From: CAUSWF01 sp963535465 | Lineage (GTDB): Bacteria; Bacillota_I; Bacilli_A; RF39; UBA660 | DNA: 14,981 nucleotides | Direction: 5' to 3' | NCBI GenBank assembly: GCA_963535465.1 | Contig: CAUSWF010000015.1 | Location: 1 to 14,981 of the forward strand | Shown: piece after piece, positions 1 through 5,608 of the stretch | Position numbering within the stretch: the stretch's first letter is position 1 | Layout of the letters: each line of letters begins with the position of its first letter | Made by a program: the position numbers and the translations under genes | The notes under the pieces: generated by a model | What the model saw: the letters and a program-made list of their open reading frames with translations, nothing else | The model's database searches: none | What the model was told of the DNA's origin: nothing

Positions 1-38
1 TTGGATACACCCAAATTGGATACACCCAAATCGGATAC
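1..38. repeat. 15-bp tandem repeats inside the replication-protein gene (iteron-like)
   Basis: Two full units (9-23 and 24-38) and a partial third (1-8) of ACCCAAAT(T/C)GGATAC follow each other without spacing; the full units differ at a single base. The array continues out of the window. The period is five codons, so the array stays in frame and encodes V-S-(D/N)-L-G repeats. In lambda O and several Gram-positive phage replication genes the origin iterons lie within the initiator gene; the same role is inferred here, not shown. Confidence 0.6.
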
Positions 39-329
39 AACTGGTACTTTTAATATGTATAAATAATCAACATCAATTTCTTCTAAATTAGTATTTTTCT
101 TAATATCTAAAAATCCAAGCTTTTTTATGTTTGATAATCTTTGATTTATTTTATTTCTTGTTGTATTTAATTCACTTGCTAAATATCCTTGATTAATTTT
201 CCAATTATCAGGCAATGAATAAAGATAAATTAATAGTCTATATTCGCTGTGTGATAACGTTTTATCTCTTATTATTTCGTTTGGAATTGTTGAATATTTA
301 TTCTTTATTTCGCTTTTTAAAATTGCCAT
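1..329 (-). CDS. Replication-initiator-like winged-helix protein (N-terminal part, cut by window edge)
   Basis: This is the first 109 codons of a gene that runs off the left edge. It starts at ATG 327-329, directly after the TAG of the preceding gene, with AAGGAGA 9 bases upstream, so it is the last visible gene of the minus-strand operon. The N-terminus (residues about 1-75) has the pattern of the winged-helix domain that opens many phage and plasmid replication proteins: a short 'IPNEIIRD..LSHSEYRLLIYLYS' stretch, then a helix-turn-helix ('INQGYLASELNTTRNKINQRLSNIKKLGFL'-like). From about residue 96 the protein becomes a tandem pentapeptide V-S-(D/N)-L-G, coded by exact-length 15-bp DNA repeats. 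I infer a role in starting replication of the element and that the repeats may be its origin. A transcriptional regulator with the same fold is the main alternative. The C-terminal half is not visible. Confidence 0.6.
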   Translation of the reverse strand, partial: MAILKSEIKNKYSTIPNEIIRDKTLSHSEYRLLIYLYSLPDNWKINQGYLASELNTTRNKINQRLSNIKKLGFLDIKKNTNLEEIDVDYLYILKVPVVSDLGVSNLGVS

Positions 330-548
330 CTAAAGTTCTCCTTTATACACATATTTTGCGTAATTTATCGTGTCTCCATATTTATTTTTCTTAGTCATCA
401 TATACGTGTCTATTATGTATTTTTGTCTTAATGCAAAAATTACACTGGATAATCTTGTCAAATCATATAATTTATATGCTTCCCATGAGGTTATACTGCC
501 CTCTTTTATTAAATGTTCTAATATGTCTCTTGTTTTACTAGGCTTCAT
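330..548 (-). CDS. Small helix-turn-helix protein of a phage/ICE type
   Basis: This is a 72-aa basic protein. Residues about 4-45 ('TRDILEHLIKEGSITSWEAYKLYDLTRLSSVIFALRQK') form a short winged-helix-like unit of a kind often met as a small standalone protein in the early regions of Firmicutes phages and integrative elements, followed by a tail rich in Tyr and Lys. AAAGGA lies 8 bases before the ATG. Its start overlaps the end of the previous gene by 11 bp and its TAG touches the ATG of the replication-like gene, so all are probably one transcript. It probably binds DNA, perhaps in control of excision or replication; the exact role cannot be read from the sequence. Confidence 0.65.
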   Translation of the reverse strand: MKPSKTRDILEHLIKEGSITSWEAYKLYDLTRLSSVIFALRQKYIIDTYMMTKKNKYGDTINYAKYVYKGEL

Positions 549-768
549 TTTTATTTCCTTTCTTTAAGAATTTATTTTTAACATAATTTGTTAAGACAAC
601 TTTAGGCCTGCATTTAGGAATAAAATATCCATCTTCTATCATTTTTTCTTGTAATTCATTTATATATTTTCTTGCTGTATTAATTTTTAAATTAGGTATT
701 ATTTGTGTTAATTCTTTCGCTCCTAAATATTGTCTTTTTAATATTTCACTCGAAGATATTTTTTCCAT
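538..768 (-). CDS. Small HTH protein, excisionase-like
   Basis: This 76-aa protein is preceded by GAGGTATTTTAA before ATG 768. Residues about 13-50 ('QYLGAKELTQIIPNLKINTARKYINELQEKMIEDGYF') follow the pattern of small excisionase or MerR-like helix-turn-helix proteins of mobile elements: a first helix on 'AKELTQII', then a basic recognition helix, then 'GYF' and a Lys-rich tail. It overlaps the genes on both sides (23 bp upstream, 11 bp downstream), which argues for translational coupling in the early operon. With an integrase in the same element, an excisionase is an attractive candidate. That assignment is inference, and a plain regulator is equally possible. Confidence 0.55.
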   Translation of the reverse strand: MEKISSSEILKRQYLGAKELTQIIPNLKINTARKYINELQEKMIEDGYFIPKCRPKVVLTNYVKNKFLKKGNKNEA

Positions 769-955
769 TTAAAATACCTCTTCTAATTGTTTTAATTGTG
801 CTTGCAAATAGTAATATAAACGGTAGATAAAATGCTAGTTCTAATAACAAATTGCTTAGACTTGTTATGTTATGTTTTGACATTGCTACTAACATTAAAA
901 TAATCATTGCTAATTTAAATAATTCTTCCCATTTTATTTTTAATATTGTTTTCAT
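746..955 (-). CDS. Small two-helix membrane protein
   Basis: This 69-aa protein has two hydrophobic stretches, about residues 11-26 ('ELFKLAMIILMLVAMS') and 33-53 ('LSNLLLELAFYLPFILLFAST'), with a basic C-terminal loop. AAAGGA stands 10 bases upstream of the ATG. Its 3' end overlaps the next gene by 23 bp and it stops with TGA, the only TGA stop I noticed among the genes checked. No family is recognised. Small membrane proteins in the early operons of phages and integrative elements are common and may affect superinfection or host cell state, but nothing in this sequence indicates a function. Confidence 0.5.
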   Translation of the reverse strand: MKTILKIKWEELFKLAMIILMLVAMSKHNITSLSNLLLELAFYLPFILLFASTIKTIRRGILNGKNIFE

Positions 956-1010
956 TTTCTTCGTTCCTTTTCTTTGTAATTTCTTTAAGTTTAAATAAGT
1001 CTTTTTCTTA

Positions 1011-1053
1011 TTTACTTCCGCATGATTTTTTGTTATAATTAGGTTGCTATAAT
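1011..1053 (+). promoter_or_regulatory. Overlapping plus-strand promoters
   Basis: TTTACT (1011-1016), a 17-bp spacer and TATAAT (1034-1039) make one good sigma-70 promoter. A second TATAAT at 1048-1053 is preceded by TG at the extended -10 position. Both point rightward, towards the AAGTACTT repeats and the gene at 1317. The flanking genes here are on the minus strand, so the transcript would be antisense to the 47-aa gene or a very short RNA ending at the hairpin at 1061-1086. Confidence 0.5.
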
Positions 1054-1057
1054 TTTT

Positions 1058-1086
1058 TGTAAGTACTTTGTGTAAGTACTTTTTTT
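1058..1086 (+). repeat. Direct repeats TGTAAGTACTTT forming a hairpin with a T-run
   Basis: TGTAAGTACTTT occurs at 1058-1069 and again at 1071-1082. Each contains the perfect palindrome AAGTACTT, so the two copies can also fold into an 8-bp stem (1061-1068 with 1074-1081, loop TGTGT) followed by TTTTT. Read as RNA this is a plus-strand intrinsic terminator; read as DNA it is a pair of operator-like sites one helical turn plus 2-3 bp apart, just downstream of two promoters. A near copy (TGTAAGTACCT) is at 1780-1790. Confidence 0.5.
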
Positions 1087-1113
1087 GTAGTCTTTTTACA
1101 AATCTTTATTGGC

Positions 1114-1257
1114 TTATTTTTCTTTATACATTTCTATCCAAAATATTAATTCTTTTATTTTTGATAAAATCATTATCTTCTCAAAACTATTTTTTGTTTT
1201 TTCAAAATAATTATTCAGTATCGATAAATATTCTTGAAGTTTGTTTATTTCTTCCAT
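1114..1257 (-). CDS. Small 47-aa protein of unknown function
   Basis: This short gene encodes 47 residues, beginning MEEINKLQEY and ending WIEMYKEK. ATG 1255-1257 has AAAGGAG five bases upstream. The composition (charged, heptad-like Leu/Ile spacing, one Trp) suggests a mostly helical soluble protein. It lies between the small genes of the minus-strand operon in the same direction as its neighbours. The opposite strand is open across it, but that reading gives a Phe/Leu-rich peptide without a ribosome binding site, typical of an antisense artefact. No family is recognised. Confidence 0.5.
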   Translation of the reverse strand: MEEINKLQEYLSILNNYFEKTKNSFEKIMILSKIKELIFWIEMYKEK

Positions 1258-1316
1258 ATTTACTCCTTTTTATTATTCCTCCACTAAGTTATAATTGCTT
1301 TGAAAGGAGGTATTTT

Positions 1317-1538
1317 ATGAACAAATTAAATATTACTTTAGACTTCGACAATATAAATTCTTTAGCTTTAGAAATTACTAAAGCATATATTAGTGTTAAC
1401 GATAAAACATATGAGCCGAAAGAATTTGTTGCAATATTTCTGAGTGTTTATTCAAAAATATTAGTTGAATTAGAACTTTTGAAAAACAACAAAAATTTAT
1501 TAACAAATATCATAATGTCTACAATTGATATTAAATAA
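1317..1538 (+). CDS. Small 73-aa protein of unknown function, opposite to its neighbours
   Basis: The start is ATG 1317, chosen because GAAAGGAGG lies six bases before it; the frame is open for another 249 bases upstream, but that part has no ribosome binding site and is antisense to the 47-aa gene. The protein begins MNKLNITLDFDNINSLALEI and looks soluble and partly helical. A TATAAT at 1290-1295 could drive it, though its -35 is poor. It sits alone on the plus strand inside a run of minus-strand genes, and its last bases overlap the end of the facing gene by 8 bp. No family is recognised. Confidence 0.5.
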   Translation: MNKLNITLDFDNINSLALEITKAYISVNDKTYEPKEFVAIFLSVYSKILVELELLKNNKNLLTNIIMSTIDIK

Positions 1539-1809
1539 TATTTATTTTTATATTAGGATGCTTTTTAGTTTCCTTTTTCATTACTTCAATAACTTTGTTT
1601 ATTAATTCATTTTCTTCGCTTATTCCTTGATAAATTTTCAAATTATTATCTAATATGTTAAGTTTTATAGTTAAAGATGTTAGACCGTTTTGCTCTGCAT
1701 CTTTTTCTATTTTTATGTTATTAATTCCATGTATTTCAATGTCGTCAATTATTACTTTAGTTGTATTTTTATCTGTGTATGTAAGTACCTCTACTTTTTG
1801 TTCTCTCAT
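1531..1809 (-). CDS. 92-aa protein of unknown function
   Basis: The ATG at 1809 follows GAGGAG with a five-base gap, and the preceding gene's TAA ends two bases upstream, so it is the second gene after the Cro-like regulator and surely cotranscribed. The protein alternates beta-like stretches ('VEVLTYTDKNTTKVIIDDIEIHGINNIKIEKD') with a C-terminal helix ('ENELINKVIEVMKKETKK'). It is soluble, with no membrane segment and no motif I can name. Being next to a Cro-like gene suggests a small early phage or element protein. A near copy of the TGTAAGTACTTT repeat falls within its first codons. Confidence 0.6.
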   Translation of the reverse strand: MREQKVEVLTYTDKNTTKVIIDDIEIHGINNIKIEKDAEQNGLTSLTIKLNILDNNLKIYQGISEENELINKVIEVMKKETKKHPNIKINII

Positions 1810-1811
1810 AT

Positions 1812-2039
1812 TTACTCCTCTACAATATTTTTACACTGTTTTGGTGTATTTTTAATTAAAAAAATATCGTTTATATTTTTATTTAACACTTCGCTTATTT
1901 TAAAAGCTTCACTTATTGTAAATTCATTTTTGCCTTGTTCTTTATTAAAATAAGATTGTAATGTTATACCCAAATGTTTAGCCATCGATGTTTGAGTTAT
2001 GCCTATATCTTCTCTTATTTTTTTTAAATTGTTTTTCAT
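1812..2039 (-). CDS. Cro-like XRE-family transcriptional regulator
   Basis: This 75-aa protein is almost entirely one XRE/Cro-type helix-turn-helix domain (about residues 4-60): 'LKKIREDIGITQTSMAKHLGITLQSYFNKEQGKNEFTISEAFKISEVLNKNINDIF', with the usual 'ITQ..MAKHLGIT...YF..EQGK' recognition region and the closing 'NINDIF'. There is no effector domain. AAAGGAG lies six bases before the ATG. It is divergent from the LexA-like repressor with 124 bp between the starts, the classic Cro/CI layout, and it opens the minus-strand early operon. It most likely competes with the repressor for shared operators, favouring excision or lytic genes when expressed. The family call is secure; the Cro role comes from context. 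Confidence 0.85.
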   Translation of the reverse strand: MKNNLKKIREDIGITQTSMAKHLGITLQSYFNKEQGKNEFTISEAFKISEVLNKNINDIFLIKNTPKQCKNIVEE

Positions 2040-2163
2040 TGTATCTCCTTTCTATAATTCAATCTTACACCAAAGTGATGTTAATTACAACTATTTTTGC
2101 AAAAAAAATAAAAAATATTTTAAAATGGTGTAAATTGTGATATAATTTTTTTGAGGTGAAGAT
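2040..2163. promoter_or_regulatory. Divergent control region of the Cro-like gene and the repressor
   Basis: Leftward, TTGTAA, an 18-bp spacer and TAAGAT precede the Cro-like gene. Rightward, an extended -10 TGATATAAT (2138-2146) with a T/A-rich -35 precedes the repressor, whose start follows GAGGTG at 2153-2158. TTACACCA (2065-2072) and its inverse TGGTGTAA (2126-2133) each sit inside one promoter, and each lies near a GTGAT, making them candidate operators for the repressor and the Cro-like protein. The middle is an A/T tract. Confidence 0.6.
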
Positions 2164-2811
2164 ATGATCGAAGATAATATTAATTTGTATTCTGCAAACA
2201 AAATACGAGAATTAAGAGAAAAAAACAATTTAACTCAACAACAATTAGCTAATAAATTAAATATAAATCAACAAAACTTAGCACGTTATGAATTAAATCA
2301 GCGAATTATTAAAATAGATTTTTTATTAAAGTTGTGTGAAATCTTTAATGTGAATTTAGATTATTTTATTCCATTTAATGATAACATCTCTCCTGTTGAA
2401 ATAGATAAAGATGTTATTAAAATACCTGTTTTAGGAGTTATTCCTGCAGGTGTACCTATTGAGGCTATTGAAGATGTATTAGATTATGAAGAAATACCTA
2501 AAGACTGGTGCAAGGGCGGAAAAGAGTTTTTTGGGCTTTTGATTAAAGGAGACAGCATGTTTCCTAAATACATAGATAATGATGTAGTTATATTTGAGAA
2601 AACAAATGATTTTAATAATGGGGATGAGTGCGCTGTTATGGTTAACGGAGATGATTGTACATTTAAAAAAGTATTAAAACACGAGCAAGGTATTACGTTA
2701 CAACCTTTAAACTCTGCATACGATATAAAAATGTATTCTAATGAAGATATAGAAAAATTACCTATAAAAATCATTGGTGTTGCAAAAGAAATGAGAAGAA
2801 AATTATGGTAA
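2164..2811 (+). CDS. LexA/CI-like self-cleaving repressor (XRE HTH + S24 peptidase)
   Basis: This 215-aa repressor has two domains. Residues about 12-70 are an XRE helix-turn-helix ('IRELREKNNLTQQQLANKLNINQQNLARYE'). Residues about 88-208 are a LexA/S24 peptidase domain with the expected parts: an Ala-Gly cleavage site at 95-96 ('VIPAGVP'), the catalytic serine in 'GDSMFP' (Ser131), and a general-base lysine in 'CTFKKV' (Lys168 by LexA alignment). Such proteins hold a prophage or integrative element silent and cleave themselves when RecA filaments form after DNA damage, releasing the early operon. The gene starts with GAGGTG six bases before the ATG. It heads a three-gene run with the SAP-domain protein and the integrase. 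Length and residues are complete, so it should be functional. Confidence 0.92.
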   Translation: MIEDNINLYSANKIRELREKNNLTQQQLANKLNINQQNLARYELNQRIIKIDFLLKLCEIFNVNLDYFIPFNDNISPVEIDKDVIKIPVLGVIPAGVPIEAIEDVLDYEEIPKDWCKGGKEFFGLLIKGDSMFPKYIDNDVVIFEKTNDFNNGDECAVMVNGDDCTFKKVLKHEQGITLQPLNSAYDIKMYSNEDIEKLPIKIIGVAKEMRRKLW

Positions 2812-3902
2812 ATTTATTAAATATATTTACATTAAATAAAGACTATAAATTTTATAAAGGCATGCCACGCATTACTTTTAAAAACTATTTAGACGATGAT
2901 ATAAAAGAAAGCAATATCAAAAAAGGACATTTATATTTAACTGATTTATTAAGCGAGCAAGAAATCCATGCATTATATAAAAAAATGAATTTAATAAGAC
3001 CTAAGCCTTATATTAGAAAAATTTATAAAAAGAAAATTAATAATAAACAATTTCCCACAATTAAAAATGTTGATAAACATTTAGAAAAAATACTTCCATT
3101 TTTTAAATTTAATCAAAGATATTTAAATCTAAAGCCTATAGAAGAAAATATATATATAAATGAAATATATTTTATGTTACATCTAAACAATAAACGTATA
3201 GAAACAGAAATATCTCCATATTGGGATGTTAATTATTGTATTTTTGATAAAAATTACGTTATAAACAAATTAATATCTTCTAATTATTTATATTTAGATT
3301 ATTCAATCAATATTTATTTAAATTCTTTAACAATTCCTCAATTAAAAAATATATTAAAAGAAAATATTATAAAGTTTAATTCAAATTGTAAAAAGCAAGA
3401 GTTGATTAACTTAATTATAGAGAATAATATATATTTAACAATTACACCTACATATTTAATCACTGAAAAAGGAAATAGGCTTATTGAAAAAATAAATATA
3501 TTTTTAATTAATAAAAAAATTAAATATGCTATTAGAGAAAAAGATTTACAAGAAAAAGAAGACTTATATTTTTGGCTTAATGAATATAAAAAAGATTACA
3601 TTAAAGGTTTTTTATGGGGACTTTTAAGAAATCTATATCTTTCTTTTTCATATCTTGAAGATGAAAACTCAGAAATATTTTTATTTAATTGTTTTGTAAT
3701 TGACATGAGTGGGCTTGCAAATGATTGCTATGAAAATCCTAATAATATATTAATATGTAATATGTATAAAAATGCATTTAAGAGCAATACTAAAGAATTG
3801 TTAGATAAATCAATATATGATGAATTACCATTCAATTACTTAACAAAAAATCAAATTATAAAAATAGTGAGTATTCTAAACGGTGATTATTATGGTTTAT
3901 AA
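2805..3902 (+). CDS. SAP-domain protein between repressor and integrase
   Basis: This 365-aa protein starts at an ATG overlapping the last 7 bp of the repressor gene and ends 11 bp inside the integrase gene, so its translation is coupled to both. Residues about 172-207 ('LNSLTIPQLKNILKENIIKFNSNCKKQELINLIIEN') fit a SAP motif, a short helix-extended loop-helix that binds AT-rich DNA. It is followed by 'YLITEKGNRLIE', a stretch I associate with SAP-containing proteins of Firmicutes phages. The first 100 residues are rich in Lys and Tyr and may be a second module. There is no signal peptide or convincing membrane helix. A part in lysogeny or in organising the element's DNA is inferred from position. 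The family is recognised by motif only; its biochemical role is unknown to me. Confidence 0.65.
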   Translation: MVNLLNIFTLNKDYKFYKGMPRITFKNYLDDDIKESNIKKGHLYLTDLLSEQEIHALYKKMNLIRPKPYIRKIYKKKINNKQFPTIKNVDKHLEKILPFFKFNQRYLNLKPIEENIYINEIYFMLHLNNKRIETEISPYWDVNYCIFDKNYVINKLISSNYLYLDYSINIYLNSLTIPQLKNILKENIIKFNSNCKKQELINLIIENNIYLTITPTYLITEKGNRLIEKINIFLINKKIKYAIREKDLQEKEDLYFWLNEYKKDYIKGFLWGLLRNLYLSFSYLEDENSEIFLFNCFVIDMSGLANDCYENPNNILICNMYKNAFKSNTKELLDKSIYDELPFNYLTKNQIIKIVSILNGDYYGL

Positions 3903-5019
3903 AGAAAAAGACCCAAAAGAATGGACTAAAGATGGTAAAAAATGGTATTTTAGAACATATTATAAAGACAATGAGGGTAACAAAAAGCAATTTAAAAGTC
4001 AGAAATTTTTAACTAAAAGTGAGGCTGAAATTGAAGAGAGAACTTTTAAAACTAAAAGAAATGATTTTACATCTATTAATTTCATTGCAGTTGGAAATGA
4101 TTATATCAAATATCTTTTTAAGTCAAAGAAAGAAAGTACAGCAGTATCTTACAAATATGCTTATGAAAAAAACATTCTACCCTATTTCAAAAATAAATAT
4201 ATCAATAGATTAGATGTTAAAGATATATCAAACTGGAAAAGCATTATGGTTAAGAAAAAATTTAAAATTAATTACTTAAACAAATTATATGGAATATTGG
4301 TTTGTATTTTTGAGCATGGGATAAGAAACTTTAAACTAGATAAAAATATTGCTAAAATAACTGGTAGATTTGAGGCTGTTAGAAGTGAAGTTATTACAGA
4401 CGAGCAAAAATTACGTTATATTTCTTTGAAAGATTTTAATAAATTAATTTCAATAATAGATGATGAAATGTGGTTTGCATTTTATAATCTATTGTTTTAT
4501 ACTGGAATGCGAAAAGGAGAAGTTCAAGCTTTAAAATGGGAGGACATTGAAGAAGACGTAATAATAGTTAATAAAACTCTATCTTGCGACGCATTAGACA
4601 AATATAAAATAACTTCAACAAAAAATTATATAAATAGGAAAATAAAAATAAACAAGACATTAAAAGAAGTCTTAATAAGATATAAAAAATATATGGCAAA
4701 ATATAAAGACTTCAACAAGAAATGGTTTGTTTTTGGTGGGACATTTCCTATTTCTAGAACTACAATTGATAGATATAAACATAAATATTTTAGTATTGCA
4801 GAAGTTAAAGAAATAACAATACATGAATTTAGACATAGTCATGTGTCATTATTAATAAATGAATTTGTCAAAAACTCTAAAGACAAAATTGATACAGGCA
4901 AATTTTTCTTGATGATGTCTAATCGTATGGGACACAGTATTCAGGTGATGCAGAAGACTTATATGCACTTATTTCCTACTATTCAAGATGAGATAATAGA
5001 TTTATTAGATAATTTATAG
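3892..5019 (+). CDS. int: Tyrosine recombinase / integrase
   Basis: This 375-aa site-specific recombinase inserts and excises the element. I take ATG 3892 as the start; a GTG three codons earlier is possible. Residues about 3-57 ('WYFRTYYKDNEGNKKQFKSQKFLTKSEAEIEE') form the AP2-like arm-binding domain, about 62-158 the SAM-like core-binding domain, and about 175-370 the catalytic domain. The catalytic set is complete: Arg207 ('TGMRKGE'), Lys244 ('TSTKN'), His311 and Arg314 ('HEFRHSH'), His348 ('MGHS') and nucleophile Tyr357. The length is typical of Tn916/phage-type integrases. It is the last gene of the repressor-SAP-integrase run and lies about 120 bp from the tRNA-Gly att site, as expected. 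Short tandem repeats between gene and att site are likely arm sites. Confidence 0.95.
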   Translation: MVYKEKDPKEWTKDGKKWYFRTYYKDNEGNKKQFKSQKFLTKSEAEIEERTFKTKRNDFTSINFIAVGNDYIKYLFKSKKESTAVSYKYAYEKNILPYFKNKYINRLDVKDISNWKSIMVKKKFKINYLNKLYGILVCIFEHGIRNFKLDKNIAKITGRFEAVRSEVITDEQKLRYISLKDFNKLISIIDDEMWFAFYNLLFYTGMRKGEVQALKWEDIEEDVIIVNKTLSCDALDKYKITSTKNYINRKIKINKTLKEVLIRYKKYMAKYKDFNKKWFVFGGTFPISRTTIDRYKHKYFSIAEVKEITIHEFRHSHVSLLINEFVKNSKDKIDTGKFFLMMSNRMGHSIQVMQKTYMHLFPTIQDEIIDLLDNL

Positions 5020-5024
5020 AAAGG

Positions 5025-5046
5025 TTTAGGTCTTATTTAGGTCTTA
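5025..5046 (+). repeat. Two tandem copies of TTTAGGTCTTA
   Basis: The 11-bp sequence TTTAGGTCTTA is repeated exactly, at 5025-5035 and 5036-5046, immediately after the integrase stop codon. One-helical-turn spacing places both copies on the same face of the DNA. Together with the repeats at 5064-5093 and the integrase's arm-binding domain, this suggests recombinase or excisionase arm sites. Confidence 0.7.
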
Positions 5047-5063
5047 AAAAAAATAAAATAGTT

Positions 5064-5093
5064 GTTAATTAATGTTGATTAATGTTAATTAAG
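5064..5093 (+). repeat. Three tandem 10-bp repeats GTT(A/G)ATTAA(T/G)
   Basis: The units are GTTAATTAAT (5064-5073), GTTGATTAAT (5074-5083) and GTTAATTAAG (5084-5093). They lie between the integrase and the tRNA-derived att site, 46 bp from the att core. The period of one helical turn is typical of cooperative DNA-binding sites such as integrase arm or Xis sites. The function is inferred from place and pattern. Confidence 0.65.
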
Positions 5094-5139
5094 CATTGAT
5101 AAATAAGGATATTAGTAATTCTTGGATACTTAAAATTAT

Positions 5140-5157
5140 TTCTCATCATCCGCTCCA
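5140..5157 (+). other. Attachment site: 3' end of a tRNA-Gly gene at the element boundary
   Basis: TTCTCATCATCCGCTCCA matches the end of a Firmicutes tRNA-Gly: T-loop end, T-stem strand CTCAT (5142-5146), acceptor strand CATCCGC (5147-5153), discriminator T and encoded CCA (5155-5157). The bases upstream do not continue as a T-arm, so the tRNA is not present here. A terminator follows 11 bases on, as after a real tRNA gene. This is the junction left by integration into a tRNA-Gly gene; the intact tRNA should lie at the far (left) end of the element. Confidence 0.85.
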
Positions 5158-5168
5158 TAAGGAAATAC

Positions 5169-5191
5169 GCTCGAACTTTTCGAGCTTTTTT
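5169..5191 (+). terminator. Intrinsic terminator of the tRNA-Gly transcription unit
   Basis: GCTCGAA (5169-5175), loop CTT and TTCGAGC (5179-5185) form a 7-bp GC-containing stem followed by TTTTTTA. It begins 11 bases after the CCA of the tRNA remnant and so originally ended the tRNA-Gly transcript. It now marks the chromosomal side of the junction. Confidence 0.85.
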
Positions 5192-5212
5192 ATTACAAAT
5201 AACTTCTATTAC

Positions 5213-5241
5213 AACTAACTCGGGTTTGGGTTAGTTTTTTT
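5213..5241 (+). terminator. Second intrinsic terminator
   Basis: AACTAACTC and GGGTTAGTT pair over 9 bp (one G-T) around the loop GGGTTT, followed by a run of T. It lies 22 bases past the first terminator with no gene between, so it either backs up the tRNA terminator or is left over from a lost gene. Confidence 0.8.
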
Positions 5242-5312
5242 GTGTATCAAACTCCCACGTGTCAAGCTTGGAAGTCATACAAAGACTATCCTACAAAGAA
5301 AGGATGGTATTT
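5242..5312 (+). promoter_or_regulatory. Leader of the broken small gene, hairpin over the ribosome binding site
   Basis: ACTATCCT (5285-5292) can pair with AGGATGGT (5301-5308) across an 8-base loop, with one wobble pair. The right arm includes the AAGGA that would serve the ATG at 5313. In RNA this could hide the ribosome binding site. The downstream gene is broken, so the structure may be a relic. No clear promoter is seen in this stretch. Confidence 0.3.
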
Positions 5313-5588
5313 ATGGTAAATATTATTAAGCAAGAAGTTGTTATTTAATAATCATTAAAAAAGAAGTTAGAACTAATATGTGAGTTTTCAAATACTACTC
5401 TTAAAATTATAAATGGTAGTATAAGAAAAATTGACAGAACTAACTTGACCTATGTTGAACCACATAGAATAATAATTAATGATATAACATTTCTTGCTTT
5501 TAATTATTCTACTGAGATATTCATTGAAAATCTATCTAACAAAATAAAACTATCAGAATTAGAAGATTATTTAAAAACAAGTCATTAA
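5313..5588 (+). pseudogene. Small gene broken by two consecutive stop codons
   Basis: From ATG 5313 (AAGGATG lies 7-8 bases upstream) the frame reads MVNIIKQEVVI, then TAA TAA at 5346-5351, and then continues open for 78 codons in the same frame to TAA 5586-5588. The downstream part ('LKKKLELICEFSNTTLKIINGSIRKIDRTNLTYVEPHRIIINDITFLAF' and on) has normal protein composition but no good start of its own. The simplest reading is a decayed gene of about 91 aa. No family is recognised. It lies in a degraded accessory stretch between the tRNA terminators and the coiled-coil gene. Reinitiation after the double stop cannot be excluded, but no ATG with a ribosome binding site is present. Confidence 0.5.
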
Positions 5589-5601
5589 TATAACTTGTTT
5601 T
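5574..5601. terminator. Bidirectional terminator between facing genes
   Basis: AAAACAAGT (5574-5582) pairs with ACTTGTTTT (5593-5601) around a 10-base loop, giving a 9-bp stem with A- and T-rich flanks on both strands. It ends the broken gene on the plus strand, overlapping its last codons, and the coiled-coil gene on the minus strand. Confidence 0.65.
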
Positions 5602-5608
5602 ATGGTAT

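Noticed and set aside
1..45. CRISPR-like array from the repeats at the left edge
   Set aside because: The 15-bp units are contiguous with no spacers and lie in frame within a coding sequence.
1068..1316. Extension of the 73-aa plus-strand gene upstream to a 156-aa protein
   Set aside because: The extra part has no ribosome binding site, is Phe/Leu-rich as expected for antisense reading, and covers the 47-aa gene; the strong GAAAGGAGG before ATG 1317 marks the start.
2484..2774. Minus-strand reading frame inside the repressor gene
   Set aside because: It lies opposite the intact S24 peptidase domain and has no start signal.
3883..3891. GTG start for the integrase
   Set aside because: Possible, but the ATG three codons later begins the conserved part and neither has a strong ribosome binding site, so the ATG was preferred.
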